Shown here piece after piece: positions 32,617 through 41,638 of a stretch of 64,000 nucleotides of DNA (positions are counted from its first letter, which is position 1; the number at the start of each line of letters is the position of its first letter). The notes beneath the pieces were generated by a model that searched no databases, had not been told where the DNA came from, and saw only the letters and a program-made list of their open reading frames with translations. Both the position numbers and the translations under genes were made by a program. This DNA comes from Halobacillus mangrovi (GTDB taxonomy: Bacteria; Bacillota; Bacilli; Bacillales; Halobacillaceae). Location: contig NZ_CP020772.1 of assembly GCF_002097535.1 (NCBI RefSeq), forward strand, positions 2,790,001 through 2,854,000, in the 5' to 3' direction.

Positions 32617-33552
32617 ATGGAAGTTATTCAAGCAGAAGAAATCACAAAAAAATTCTCTATGAAAGAAACGATGGAAAGCATTGAGAACTTTTACTTGAGA
32701 AAAGAAGAGAACTACATTTCACCTGATCGTATGCATATTGAAGATGGGGATAATACGGCTTTACTTATGCCAGCATTCTATGGAGATTATTATGCGACAA
32801 AGTTAGTAGGTGTCGCCCCCGAAAACTCTAGCAAAGGTAAAGATACCATCCATGGATTAATGGTTTTATATGATCGAAAAACAATGGAACCTCTATTTTT
32901 GTGTGATGCAGTGGCCATTACCTCCTTACGTACGGGAGCCTTAGGCGGCCTTGGAATGAAACACCTTTCAAGACAAGATGCTGAAACATTAGGGATCATA
33001 GGCACTGGGACTCAAGGATGGAGCCATCTGGAGTCTGCACTGGTAGCAAGAGATATCAAGAATGTACATATTTTTAATCGCACAGAAGAAAAAGCTCACC
33101 AGTTCAAGTCAAAAGCAGAAAAAGAATTCCCTGAAGTCACTTTTTCCGTTTCTCCCGTAGAAGATTTAGTAAAACAATCAGATATTATCGTGACGACGAC
33201 TACCTCTCCCACGCCGGTTCTACCTGAACTAAATGAGTCGGAGTGGAAAGGGAAACAAATTGTAGGAGTTGGGTCATTCCGTCCTGCTATGCAGGAAATT
33301 TCAGATCAAGTATTACATATGGCAGATGAAGTCTATGTAGATGCAGCTTCAGCTTTTCGTGAATCAGGTGATATGATACGTGCAAAAGAATTACGTTCGG
33401 ACTTAGAAGACTCATGGGATCTCGAAAAATTAATCAAAAACAATCATCAACTAAAAAGTGTAGAAGGTAAAACCATTGTTTTTAAATCAGTGGGCGCTGC
33501 AATTTTCGACCTGGTCGTAGTCCAGTCCATATATGAAAGACTTTATAAGTAA
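32617..33552 (+). CDS. Ornithine cyclodeaminase / mu-crystallin family protein
   Basis: 311 aa, ATG after AAAGGAGGG. The NAD-binding motif is LGIIGTGTQGWSHLESALVA; the N-terminal substrate domain carries CDAVAITSLRTGALGGLGMK, and FNRTEEKAHQF follows strand 2. Family members cyclise ornithine to proline, reduce ketimines or act as alanine/2,4-diamino acid dehydrogenases. First gene of an operon with a small membrane protein, a sodium symporter and an unknown protein, which suggests uptake and use of an amino-acid-like solute. Confidence 0.87.
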   Translation: MEVIQAEEITKKFSMKETMESIENFYLRKEENYISPDRMHIEDGDNTALLMPAFYGDYYATKLVGVAPENSSKGKDTIHGLMVLYDRKTMEPLFLCDAVAITSLRTGALGGLGMKHLSRQDAETLGIIGTGTQGWSHLESALVARDIKNVHIFNRTEEKAHQFKSKAEKEFPEVTFSVSPVEDLVKQSDIIVTTTTSPTPVLPELNESEWKGKQIVGVGSFRPAMQEISDQVLHMADEVYVDAASAFRESGDMIRAKELRSDLEDSWDLEKLIKNNHQLKSVEGKTIVFKSVGAAIFDLVVVQSIYERLYK

Positions 33553-33568
33553 GAAAGGAGGGATGGAA

Positions 33569-33829
33569 ATGAGGAAACTAACACGAAAAAAATGGAAAGA
33601 TCCGGGCATTATTATGGTCATTCTTTTATCGGTGATCGCTTTAATCTTCTGGGTTTGGTGGCCGACGAATACTTATTTAGCCGGTATTTCCTTAGCTGGA
33701 TGGGCTATGTTTGTTTGCTTTTTTATTTGGTTAGCTCTGACTGTCGCTTACGTTGTATGGATGGAAAGATTGGAAAAAAGAGAGGCTGAAGAATGGATAA
33801 ATGAATCAGAAAAAAGAAAGATCAAATAA
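33569..33829 (+). CDS. Small two-helix membrane protein, likely symporter partner
   Basis: 86 aa from an ATG at 33569 six bases after GGAGGG; the frame is open upstream into the previous gene but without a binding site. Two helices (IIMVILLSVIALIFWVWW; then LAGWAMFVCFFIWLALTVAY) and a charged tail ending KRKIK. The pairing of such a protein with a sodium:solute symporter resembles YhdT-PanF and DUF3311-SSS pairs, but I cannot assign the family. Lies 14 bases before the symporter start. Confidence 0.7.
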   Translation: MRKLTRKKWKDPGIIMVILLSVIALIFWVWWPTNTYLAGISLAGWAMFVCFFIWLALTVAYVVWMERLEKREAEEWINESEKRKIK

Positions 33830-33843
33830 AGGAGTGATAAATA

Positions 33844-35280
33844 ATGCAGATAATGGAAGCAACCATTTTAGCAATCTACTTAATCATTATGACCGTTATA
33901 GGAATTTGGTTTGCCAAGCGGGCTCATTCATCAGAAGGAGACTATTGGACGGCTGGCGGTAAAATCAATAGCTTTGTTGGTTCCTTTGCCTTCTTCGCTG
34001 CTGTTGCAAGCTCGAGTTCGTTGATGGGAGCCGTTGGTTCTGGAGTCGCCCTTGGGGTGCCGTTTTTACTAGCCTATGGGTTTGGTGCCGTAGCCATCCC
34101 TTCCTTTGCTATGTTTTTAATCTCAGGACAAATTAGAAGAACAGGAGTAAAGACGTTACCTGAGTTTTTCAAGCATAGGTATGGCAAATCGGTGCAAATT
34201 GTAGCTGCGATTATAGTCGTACTTAGTATGACATTTTATATGATTCCACAATTGACCGCCTCTGGGCTTATCGGTTCTTATGTGCTGGGCATTGATTATG
34301 TAACAGCTGTCATTATTCTAGGGCTTGGTTTTACTTTGTATGCTGCACTGGGCGGCATGTGGGCCATTACATATACAGATTTGATCCAAGGAGCCGTTAT
34401 GGTCATTGGAATGTTCATATTAGCTGTCATTATTTTGATGGATCATGGTGGTGTCGGTACGTTAATTCAAGATGCATTAGCTGTCGATCCTCAATTCGGT
34501 TCCATTACGCAGCCTTGGATGTCCTATTTCGGTTTGTTCATTGCTTTTTTATGGTTCGGAGTTGTCTCCCCTTCGGCAGTCATGAGGAACTTTGCCGCAC
34601 GTGATGCAAAGACCGCTCGTCGCTCTGCATTAGGAGCTTGTTTCCTTTATGTAACCGTCTTTATCTTCGGGTTTGTCATTGCATCGGCCGGAGCAAGCCT
34701 CGGTATTGCCGACACACTAGAAAATCAGGATATGATTTTCATTTCCGTCATTGAACATTACATGCCTGCTTTATTAGCCGGAGTAATGTTAGCAGGATTA
34801 TTGGCAGCCATCATGTCTTCTGCAGATGCGATGCTTTTAGCCGTAGCTGCTGGAATTGCCCACGATATTTATAAGGAACATATTAATAAGAAAGCTTCAG
34901 AAAAAACAGTCACTCGCTTAGGACTCATCGTAATGATCCTAGCTAGTATCGTAGGTATCCTCTTTGCTATCGAGCCCCCTCAATTGATTGCCGTTATGGT
35001 CGGCTGGGTAAGTGGAGCTATGCTATCCGCCTTTGGTTTCCCACTTGTTCTGGGGTTATGGTGGAAACGCACAAATACCGCTGGCGCTTTAGCAGGTATG
35101 ATAGGGGGAACGGTTACTTTTATCATAATGGCATTGCTTCCTTTCGCATTAGTTTCCGAGCACCTGGTATCTGCTCCTGTTTCTGCAATTCTAACGATTG
35201 TTGTTAGTTTAATGACTACACCACCGTCTGAGGCTAAACAATTAGAAGTAGACCGTTATCATATGGACATAAATGCATAA
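33844..35280 (+). CDS. Sodium:solute symporter (SSS family)
   Basis: 478-aa secondary transporter with about 13 helices. SSS features include RAHSSEGDYWTAGGKINSFV near the start (the F-x-A/GG region after helix 1), FYMIPQLTASG, YAALGGMWAITYTDLIQGAV (the family signature), and LLAAIMSSADAMLLAVAAGI around the sodium site. Substrate unknown; the ornithine cyclodeaminase neighbour hints at an amino-acid-like solute. Third gene of the operon starting at 32617; closely spaced on both sides. Confidence 0.88.
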   Translation: MQIMEATILAIYLIIMTVIGIWFAKRAHSSEGDYWTAGGKINSFVGSFAFFAAVASSSSLMGAVGSGVALGVPFLLAYGFGAVAIPSFAMFLISGQIRRTGVKTLPEFFKHRYGKSVQIVAAIIVVLSMTFYMIPQLTASGLIGSYVLGIDYVTAVIILGLGFTLYAALGGMWAITYTDLIQGAVMVIGMFILAVIILMDHGGVGTLIQDALAVDPQFGSITQPWMSYFGLFIAFLWFGVVSPSAVMRNFAARDAKTARRSALGACFLYVTVFIFGFVIASAGASLGIADTLENQDMIFISVIEHYMPALLAGVMLAGLLAAIMSSADAMLLAVAAGIAHDIYKEHINKKASEKTVTRLGLIVMILASIVGILFAIEPPQLIAVMVGWVSGAMLSAFGFPLVLGLWWKRTNTAGALAGMIGGTVTFIIMALLPFALVSEHLVSAPVSAILTIVVSLMTTPPSEAKQLEVDRYHMDINA

Positions 35281-35292
35281 GTAGGTGACCTC

Positions 35293-35859
35293 ATGAATGT
35301 TAGTATTCTTGGAGAAGAGAGTATAATGGAAAAAGACCTGCCGGAGCACATGTATAAAAATTTAAAACCTTCATTGAAATGGAATCGTCAGTTAAATGAG
35401 GAGACACTAAAACAAGGGATCACAAAAAAAGAAAAAATCTATCATCCCATGTGGATTGTAAAAATGCTTATCATCGCAGATAGAAAGCCTTTCCCACCTA
35501 AGATAAAACCAAATATGGCTTTTATTGATGCGGTTTCAGGGTACCGTGGATTGTTTCCAAATGTCCCGCCAATCACACCAACAGAGGTCTCTGATTCGAA
35601 AGTTAGAAGAGCAGAAATCACAAAGCAAGAATTACTGAGCAAATACATCGTGGATGTTCAAGATAAACAGATCAATAGAAATTATATATTAAAGAAACCA
35701 AGGTATGAGATAAAAGCAATAGATCTGGTTTATTTGCCGTTATGGAAAGTTGACGTTGATACTAATTTTCTTACAAAGACCTTTATCATCAATGGGAATA
35801 CCGGAGAGTCAGAAGAACTTCTGCTGAAGTTGTGGAATTCTACCGAGTGGAGACTATAA
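35293..35859 (+). CDS. Unknown protein at the end of the symporter operon (188 aa)
   Basis: Soluble-looking protein with no helix of membrane type. It contains KKEKIYHPMWIVKMLIIADR with PFPPKIKPNMAFIDAVSGYR, and later IKAIDLVYLPLWKVDVDTNF plus a strand-rich end (KTFIINGNTGESEELLLKLW). No family I can name. Start is either 35293 (AGGTGA) or an ATG at 35326. It is 12 bases after the symporter, so it belongs to the operon, and shares the bidirectional terminator. Confidence 0.65.
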   Translation: MNVSILGEESIMEKDLPEHMYKNLKPSLKWNRQLNEETLKQGITKKEKIYHPMWIVKMLIIADRKPFPPKIKPNMAFIDAVSGYRGLFPNVPPITPTEVSDSKVRRAEITKQELLSKYIVDVQDKQINRNYILKKPRYEIKAIDLVYLPLWKVDVDTNFLTKTFIINGNTGESEELLLKLWNSTEWRL

Positions 35860-35860
35860 A

Positions 35861-35895
35861 AATAAGGCCTGAGCAGTGAATGCTCAGGCCTTATT
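35861..35895. terminator. Bidirectional terminator
   Basis: AATAAGGCCTGAGCA and TGCTCAGGCCTTATT form a perfect 15-bp stem around GTGAA, between the convergent genes ending at 35859 and 35908. T-runs are modest on both sides. Confidence 0.8.
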
Positions 35896-35907
35896 AAACG
35901 ACTTCCC

Positions 35908-36309
35908 TTAAAAAACCCCATTTTCATTCGGCGAATCTTCTGGTATCGGTTGACCGACATCCCACAATTCAACTATCTGATTATCTTGAAACCGGAAAAA
36001 ATGCACGACGGCAGCTCCAATGTCTTCTGAGTTTTGCTTTATATGCGAGTGAACGGCAACAAGATCTCTCTCCTCCATCGCACGCTTTACTTCAAATGTT
36101 TTGTCAGGGCTATTTGAAGCGTTTTCTTCCATTGCTAACTTAAGGGACTCGGAATCCCCGCGAAAATAAGGGTTGTGATGGATAAAATCAGGAGCTATAT
36201 AACGTCGATAAGCTTCACGAACTTCTCCTGATGCAACAAGCTTTAGAAAAGTCACTGCTCTTTCTTTGTTGGTGAACTCAGGTTCATTTGGCTGTCTTTG
36301 GGTCATCAT
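35908..36309 (-). CDS. SnoaL/NTF2-like protein
   Basis: 133 aa, ATG at 36309 after AAAGG. NTF2-like fold: FTNKERAVTFLKLVASGEVR, YIAPDFIHHNPYFRGDSESL, VHSHIKQNSEDIGAAVVHFF and QIVELWDVGQPIPE, the usual ending of SnoaL-like polyketide-cyclase/isomerase relatives (YesE-like). Probably a small-molecule binding or isomerase enzyme; substrate unknown. Confidence 0.82.
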   Translation of the reverse strand: MMTQRQPNEPEFTNKERAVTFLKLVASGEVREAYRRYIAPDFIHHNPYFRGDSESLKLAMEENASNSPDKTFEVKRAMEERDLVAVHSHIKQNSEDIGAAVVHFFRFQDNQIVELWDVGQPIPEDSPNENGVF

Positions 36310-36427
36310 CAACATCCTTTCATTTCAAAAGAGGAACATAGACATTTAAAAATTGCTTAACACACCCCGAATGGCGTTTCCTAATTCGTCCTCTGGTTTT
36401 ATCGCCTATGCATGCTTAATGACCAAG

Positions 36428-37255
36428 TTAATGAACAAAGTATTCATTAAGCGCTTGCTGTAAGGTTCCCAGTGTTTTCGTTTGTCGATTAAATTGTATT
36501 CCTACATTCGTCATTTCCCTAACAATTTCTTTCCTTAGGCCGGTAATGACCGTCTCACAGCCCATCATAGAAATTCCATCAATAACCTTCTTTAATTCAG
36601 CAATTGTTTCACCTTTCATGGTTGCCACGCCAGATAAATCCATAATTAAATGTTGAATTCGTAAATGTGAGATCTGATCTAGAACTTTTTCATTAATAAT
36701 TTCAACCCGATGAAGATCGAGATCACCAATCAAAGGCAGAATACAGATGGCGGAATCGATAGGAATAATGGGGACCGACAGATTCTCAACCAACTCTTTT
36801 TGCTCCTTGATCAAAGAATCTTTATAGATGGTATAATTAATGAAAAAAGTATTTAAAAATTCGTCTACTCGATTATTGATCTCTCTTTCCAAATGAAAAA
36901 ACTCTTCAATACCCAAGCTATTTTTTTTGAGGTCGTTATACTCTTCTATAAACGTCCAAATTGTTCTTCGTATTGCCTGGACCCACTCTAATTTAAACGA
37001 TATTTCTATCGAATGTTGTGCCCAAGCAATCCCTTCCAGCTTTGCAAAGTGTTTTAGATCTTCATCTTTCTCATCAATAATGTAAACGACTAATTTTTTT
37101 GCATTATTAACAAGATCAATATTTCCAATATGTAAAATTTCATCTATTTTATCTTTCACATAGACAGCTTCTGATAATAAAATGCCTTCAAAAACCAGCT
37201 TATTATTTTCAAAAAAATCTTTTAGCTGGTCTGAATCATGAAAAGTAAACTCCAT
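36428..37255 (-). CDS. RsbR-type STAS protein (stressosome family)
   Basis: 275 aa: a variable N-terminal sensory-type domain (about 1-140), then a STAS domain (SVPIIPIDSAICILPLIGDL, HLIMDLSGVATMKGETIAEL, GCETVITGLRKEIVREMTNV). RsbR proteins scaffold the sigma-B stressosome and are phosphorylated by RsbT on two threonines. Here the position after the strand PLIGDLDLHR has Leu where GxxDT has Thr, and DLSGVATMKG lacks the second D-T. So the usual phosphosites seem absent. ATG after GGAGGGAG. Single gene, no rsbS/rsbT nearby. Confidence 0.82.
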   Translation of the reverse strand: MEFTFHDSDQLKDFFENNKLVFEGILLSEAVYVKDKIDEILHIGNIDLVNNAKKLVVYIIDEKDEDLKHFAKLEGIAWAQHSIEISFKLEWVQAIRRTIWTFIEEYNDLKKNSLGIEEFFHLEREINNRVDEFLNTFFINYTIYKDSLIKEQKELVENLSVPIIPIDSAICILPLIGDLDLHRVEIINEKVLDQISHLRIQHLIMDLSGVATMKGETIAELKKVIDGISMMGCETVITGLRKEIVREMTNVGIQFNRQTKTLGTLQQALNEYFVH

Positions 37256-37474
37256 CTTAGACTCCCTCCATAATTAGTTTAGGTGCGTAAGGTACACTAC
37301 AAAGTACAGTAAGGGGTTCGTCACTGAAGAGGTTAAAGGATAGAAGTGAAAGTAAAAAAGGATTAGTATTACTTTCTACACAGAACGTCTAATCTCCTTT
37401 TACCTCCTACAATTCAGGCATCTTTTTCACAATTAACAACCCTCTCACTTCGCAGACTTTCCTATCACAAAAAA

Positions 37475-37498
37475 GCGCAGCCCACGAATGAACTGCGC
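37475..37498 (-). terminator. Terminator of the SDR gene
   Basis: GCGCAG and CTGCGC stem with a 12-base loop, followed by TTTTTTG on the minus strand. Confidence 0.75.
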
Positions 37499-37509
37499 GT
37501 CTATGAATT

Positions 37510-38253
37510 TTACATCGTCTGACTTGTTGGTCTTACCACAATTTCGTTGATGGCTATTTCAGCCGGTTCTTCTAGAGCATAACGTATGGTTCTCGCAATA
37601 CTATCTGGAGTAATAGCCTGTTCATAGAGCTCTTCTACACCACCTTTAATGTCCTCATCAGTAATGGTGGATGTAAGCTCGGTGGAGACGGCTCCAGGAG
37701 AAATAATCGTCGCTCTTATTTTGCTATCTGCAGACTCTTCCATTCTCAGCCCATCAGTGATGGCTCTGACCGCAAACTTTGTTCCACTGTACACGGCGCT
37801 TCCCGGAAAGACGACATGTCCGGCCACAGATGAGATATTAATGATGTGTCCTTTTTTCCTTTCCCGCATATGGGGAAGGACGGCTGATATCCCATAAAGT
37901 ACGCCTTTTATGTTCACATCGATCATTTGATCCCATTCTTTCACTTTTTGCTTATTCAAGTAAGACAATGGCATTAGACCTGCATTGTTTACAATGGCAT
38001 CAATTTGTCCAAATTCTTCCTGGGCAAACGAAGCAAGTTCTTCCATTTCTTCGTACGAGGTTACATCTGTAGATTTAAAGATGGCTTGTCCTCCGCTTTG
38101 ATTCACCTGGTTAGCAATTTCTTTTAATCGGTCTTCCCGTCTTGCTGCTAATACAAGCTTAGCTCCTTTAGAAGATAGTTCTTTCGCTGTTTCTTCACCA
38201 ATTCCACTAGAAGCTCCCGTTATGATTACCACTTGATCTTTTAGACTTGACAC
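37510..38253 (-). CDS. SDR-family oxidoreductase (YdfG-like)
   Basis: 247-aa classical short-chain dehydrogenase: cofactor motif VVIITGASSGIGEETA, NNAGLM, catalytic Ser in INISSVAGHVVFPG and Tyr-x3-Lys in AVYSGTKFAV. The AARREDR end of strand 2 suggests NADP(H). Similar to the serine/3-hydroxy acid dehydrogenase-like YdfG group. GTG start after AGGAGG. Substrate unknown. Confidence 0.9.
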   Translation of the reverse strand: MSSLKDQVVIITGASSGIGEETAKELSSKGAKLVLAARREDRLKEIANQVNQSGGQAIFKSTDVTSYEEMEELASFAQEEFGQIDAIVNNAGLMPLSYLNKQKVKEWDQMIDVNIKGVLYGISAVLPHMRERKKGHIINISSVAGHVVFPGSAVYSGTKFAVRAITDGLRMEESADSKIRATIISPGAVSTELTSTITDEDIKGGVEELYEQAITPDSIARTIRYALEEPAEIAINEIVVRPTSQTM

Positions 38254-38455
38254 TAGTTAGCCTCCTGTTTGTATTTAAGTTTAACTTCAAGTTTTTAGTT
38301 TCCTAAAAAAGAGTTAACTAAACACTAACTTGCCTATTGGAAGATATAGAAGGAAAAAATAAGTTGGAGATAAGCTATTCATTAGACCTCCTACAGCTTC
38401 TTATTCATTTCAAACATCGGCTTATTACTTAAGTGTCGAGAGATCAATATGAGAC

Positions 38456-40387
38456 TCATTTCATATATCGATATTCCTTTAAACTGTTTAATATAGAAAG
38501 CTCTTGTAGTAATTCCTCTCCTACATTTGTTTCCCGAACCTTTTTCCTTTCCAGTTCTTTATCTACTAATCTTTTTACTGACAAAACGTCTGTTCCATTA
38601 CTAAGAACTTCTTCTCTTGAGTTAAAGTGTTTATGAGCGACTAGCTGCATGCCATAGGAATTGTATAACAATGTGTAACCTGCAATACCTGTTTTTGATT
38701 GATAAGCTTTTGAAAAACCTCCATCTATAACAATCATTTTTCCATTGGCTTTAATCGGATTCTCTCCTTCAATCTCTTTAACTGGTGTATGGCCATTTAT
38801 GATATGACCTTGGTCCGGATTCAAATCAAATTCTTCTAAGATTTTCCGGCAGGTTTCCTCATTTTCACGTAGATGGTAGTAGGGATTCTTTTTCTCTTTA
38901 TGGGTTTCCTTGTCCTCAATGAAATAGCGCTCAAAGGTGGTCATGGCTCTTTTCCCAAAGAGTGATGAATATTCGCCTGTCCATAAATACCAGACCATGT
39001 CTGTAGCAAGGTCATCCGTCTCTTCGGGATGTGCAAAGGCATGTCGTAAATAATGCTCGAAAAGATCAAGCAACTCACGGCCTCCATAATTCTTACCCTC
39101 AATCTCCATTTTTTCCATGTTTTCATTCTCATCCAAAGGGATGCATCCATGAATCAATAAGTTTCCGTTATATTTTAAATAAAGACTGCCTTTTTTCATG
39201 AGAAACTTCATATGTCGGGCCAGCTTTTCAGAATGCTGGATGGAGAATAACAACTTATCAATTACTTGCTTCTCTTCTTCTAGTAATTGATCAGGCTGTT
39301 CGGGGTTAACCGTTGCAAAACACGTATTTTCGAGGGGATAGGTATTCCCGTGAATCGTAATTTCGTTTTTATCATAATCTACTTTCTCAAGTAAAAGTCT
39401 TTCTGACATATTAAAGTTCGGTCGTCTCTTGATAATTGGGGATTCAAATTTAAATTGAATCATAGAAATCGCTTGATGTATTTTTGTAATTTGTAATTTT
39501 TCATGGTCGGTGGTATGTTTATCGGAATGTATTTTTGGTCTGAAGGCTGGATTGTCCTCATAGTATTTCTCCGCAAGGTTGAGGAGTGGTCGAAGGTTAA
39601 TCCCATACACATCTTCAATAATATCCAAATTATCATAGCGTGCACAGATACGAATAATATTAGCGAGACAAACCTTGGAACCAGCAAAAGCCCCTATCCA
39701 TAGGGCATCATGATTTCCCCACTGGATATCAACGGAATGGTAATTTATGAGTGCTTCCATAATTTTATCCGGTTCAGGACCACGATCATAAATGTCTCCC
39801 ACAACGTGAAGATGATCTACAACTAAACGCTGAGTGCTGTAAGCCAGCCCTGTAATCAGCTTATCCGCTTGTCCGAGAGAAATAATTTGTTGAACAATTT
39901 TTGTATAATACTGTTCCTTATTTGCGGATTCTTCTGTTTTGTATAAGAGTTCTTCAATAATGTAGTCAAACTGATCCGGCAATGCTTTGCGTAATTTCGA
40001 ACGGGTATATTTAGAGGAGGCATAAGAAATGAGCTTAATCATACGTTCAATCGTTACTTTGTACCATTGGTTCAATTCTTGTTCGTTATCAAAATTATTT
40101 TTAATTAACGGTAACTTTTCTTCAGGATAGTAAACTAATGCCGCCAATTCATTAATCTCATGTTCATAGATAACACCATTAAAAATGTCTCTTATTTTCT
40201 CTTTCACTCTTCCTGAACCATTTCTTAACACATGCTGGAAGGCTTGATACTCCCCGTGTAAATCACTGACAAAATGCTCTGTACCTTTCGGCAGATTGAG
40301 AATAGCTTCTAGATTAATAATTTCAGTGACTACTTTTTCTTCACAATCATATTTTTGAGCCAGTACATCTAAGTATTTTGTGTTCAA
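38456..40387 (-). CDS. fbp: Fructose-1,6-bisphosphatase class 3
   Basis: 643 aa; hydrolyses fructose-1,6-bisphosphate in gluconeogenesis. Class 3 enzyme of the metallophosphatase fold: [57 protein letters not shown] and [15 protein letters not shown]. The TTG at 40387 is preferred (AAGGGGGG at good distance) over a longer frame to 40420. Length matches B. subtilis Fbp (671 aa). Monocistronic. Confidence 0.93.
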   Translation of the reverse strand: MNTKYLDVLAQKYDCEEKVVTEIINLEAILNLPKGTEHFVSDLHGEYQAFQHVLRNGSGRVKEKIRDIFNGVIYEHEINELAALVYYPEEKLPLIKNNFDNEQELNQWYKVTIERMIKLISYASSKYTRSKLRKALPDQFDYIIEELLYKTEESANKEQYYTKIVQQIISLGQADKLITGLAYSTQRLVVDHLHVVGDIYDRGPEPDKIMEALINYHSVDIQWGNHDALWIGAFAGSKVCLANIIRICARYDNLDIIEDVYGINLRPLLNLAEKYYEDNPAFRPKIHSDKHTTDHEKLQITKIHQAISMIQFKFESPIIKRRPNFNMSERLLLEKVDYDKNEITIHGNTYPLENTCFATVNPEQPDQLLEEEKQVIDKLLFSIQHSEKLARHMKFLMKKGSLYLKYNGNLLIHGCIPLDENENMEKMEIEGKNYGGRELLDLFEHYLRHAFAHPEETDDLATDMVWYLWTGEYSSLFGKRAMTTFERYFIEDKETHKEKKNPYYHLRENEETCRKILEEFDLNPDQGHIINGHTPVKEIEGENPIKANGKMIVIDGGFSKAYQSKTGIAGYTLLYNSYGMQLVAHKHFNSREEVLSNGTDVLSVKRLVDKELERKKVRETNVGEELLQELSILNSLKEYRYMK

Positions 40388-40550
40388 GATTATGGATCCC
40401 CCTTCATTACAATTGAACATGAATAAAATGGTAGGTTACTTACTCTCTATTTTGCCATAGTTTTGAATTTCTTTGTTACCTTTAATCGTAACATGTTTTT
40501 TTCTATTTAATAGGAGGAGATAGAACAAATTCTTACTTACTCTACATAAT

Positions 40551-40583
40551 AAAATCCACCTTCTTTTTCCAAAGGTGGATTTT
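40551..40583 (-). terminator. Terminator beside the hydrolase fragment
   Basis: AAAATCCACCTT and AAGGTGGATTTT form a perfect 12-bp stem, followed by ATTATG on the minus strand. It lies right after the fragment ending at 40585. Confidence 0.75.
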
Positions 40584-40584
40584 G

Positions 40585-40777
40585 TTAAGGATTCAGTATT
40601 TCTCTTAACTTCTTCGTTATTTCATCAAGGGCTTGTTTCGCCCGTTCAACTGTGCCGATCATATTGATAAAACTGTGGCATATCGTCGTAATGCAAGAGT
40701 TCTACCGGCACCCCAGACTCCTCTAAACGTTCTCTGTACATGAATCCTTCTTCCCTGAGAGGATCGAATTCCTTTAA
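40585..40777 (-). pseudogene. 3' fragment of an HSL-type alpha/beta hydrolase
   Basis: The minus strand reads KEFDPLREEGFMYRERLEES then GVPVELLHYDDMPQFY in one frame and FINMIGTVERAKQALDEITK plus KLREILNP in another. Together they match the C-terminus of HSL-type esterases, where YDDM-x-HGF holds the catalytic His; here that stretch is damaged by a small deletion and frameshift. The 5' part is missing: the fragment begins at the stop codon of the next gene (40779), implying a deletion joined the two. Confidence 0.7.
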
Positions 40778-40778
40778 G

Positions 40779-41621
40779 TTAACTTTTCATAAACCTATCT
40801 ACCTCTCTAATAAACAACTCCTTCTCTTCTAAAAACGGATAGTGATTACTCTCTTGGAACACGACTAACTCTGCTTGTGGTAGGAGATCGTACATTTCCA
40901 TTGAGAATTCAAGAGGACATTGGACGTCGTGTTTTCCGCAAGCAATAAAAGTTTTTACTGAACTAAGATGCAGCTTTTTCGTTACGTCGAAAATTTGCAG
41001 CTCTCGATTGAAGAAATTCAACCGTGGTACGGCCATTCTTTTATGGATGTTTTTATTAAACAACTGGTGATGAGTTTCAGGATCATGTAAGGACAATTGG
41101 GTCCGCTCAATGGACTTTTCTTTTCTCATTTCTTCTGACAGGTCTGGACACTTTAGCGTTTCTATGAGTTCCTGCATATATTCAAAATCAGGATGAGCAG
41201 GATTGTAAATACAGGTAGACGATAGCGTAGCATAATCTCTAGCAGCTGCCCCAACAAGGATGTTTGCATTTAGTTTATTAGAGAAGTGAATGCCATACAT
41301 CACTCCGATGACGCCGCCAATCGAATGGCCGGCAAAACTCCATGAAGGCAATTTTAACGCCTCTCTGATCGCCTCTAAATCAAAAACAGTTTCTAACAGG
41401 CTAAGTTCATAAGGTTCAGAAGCTTTTACTGAGTTGCCAGCTTCCCTTAAGTTTACAAGGTAAACTTTATGCTGGTCTGTAAAGATGTCAGCGAAATAGT
41501 CTCCTGTATCATTATACTCTGAATAGTGATGAGTAACGCATAAAGGTTGCCCCTTCCCTTTAGTGAACACTTCAAAAATTCCACGTGTGGTGTGAACCAT
41601 TTGTTTTGACCACTTTTCCAT
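40779..41621 (-). CDS. Alpha/beta hydrolase
   Basis: 280 aa. Nucleophile elbow FAGHSIGGVIGVMYG (Ser of GHSIG), acid-side strand VKTFIACGKHDVQCPLEFSM, and catalytic His in FQESNHYPFLEEKE. The oxyanion region reads CVTHHYSEYNDTG. Similar to proline iminopeptidase and hydrolase-fold esterases. ATG after GGAG. It follows the methyltransferase at 41639 by 17 bases, so the two likely share an operon. Substrate unknown. Confidence 0.85.
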   Translation of the reverse strand: MEKWSKQMVHTTRGIFEVFTKGKGQPLCVTHHYSEYNDTGDYFADIFTDQHKVYLVNLREAGNSVKASEPYELSLLETVFDLEAIREALKLPSWSFAGHSIGGVIGVMYGIHFSNKLNANILVGAAARDYATLSSTCIYNPAHPDFEYMQELIETLKCPDLSEEMRKEKSIERTQLSLHDPETHHQLFNKNIHKRMAVPRLNFFNRELQIFDVTKKLHLSSVKTFIACGKHDVQCPLEFSMEMYDLLPQAELVVFQESNHYPFLEEKELFIREVDRFMKS

Positions 41622-41638
41622 TAATGATCACTCCATAA

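Noticed and set aside
36428-37255. Calling the STAS protein an anti-anti-sigma factor (RsbV)
   Set aside because: 275 aa with an N-terminal non-STAS domain fits RsbR co-antagonists, not the ~110-aa RsbV.
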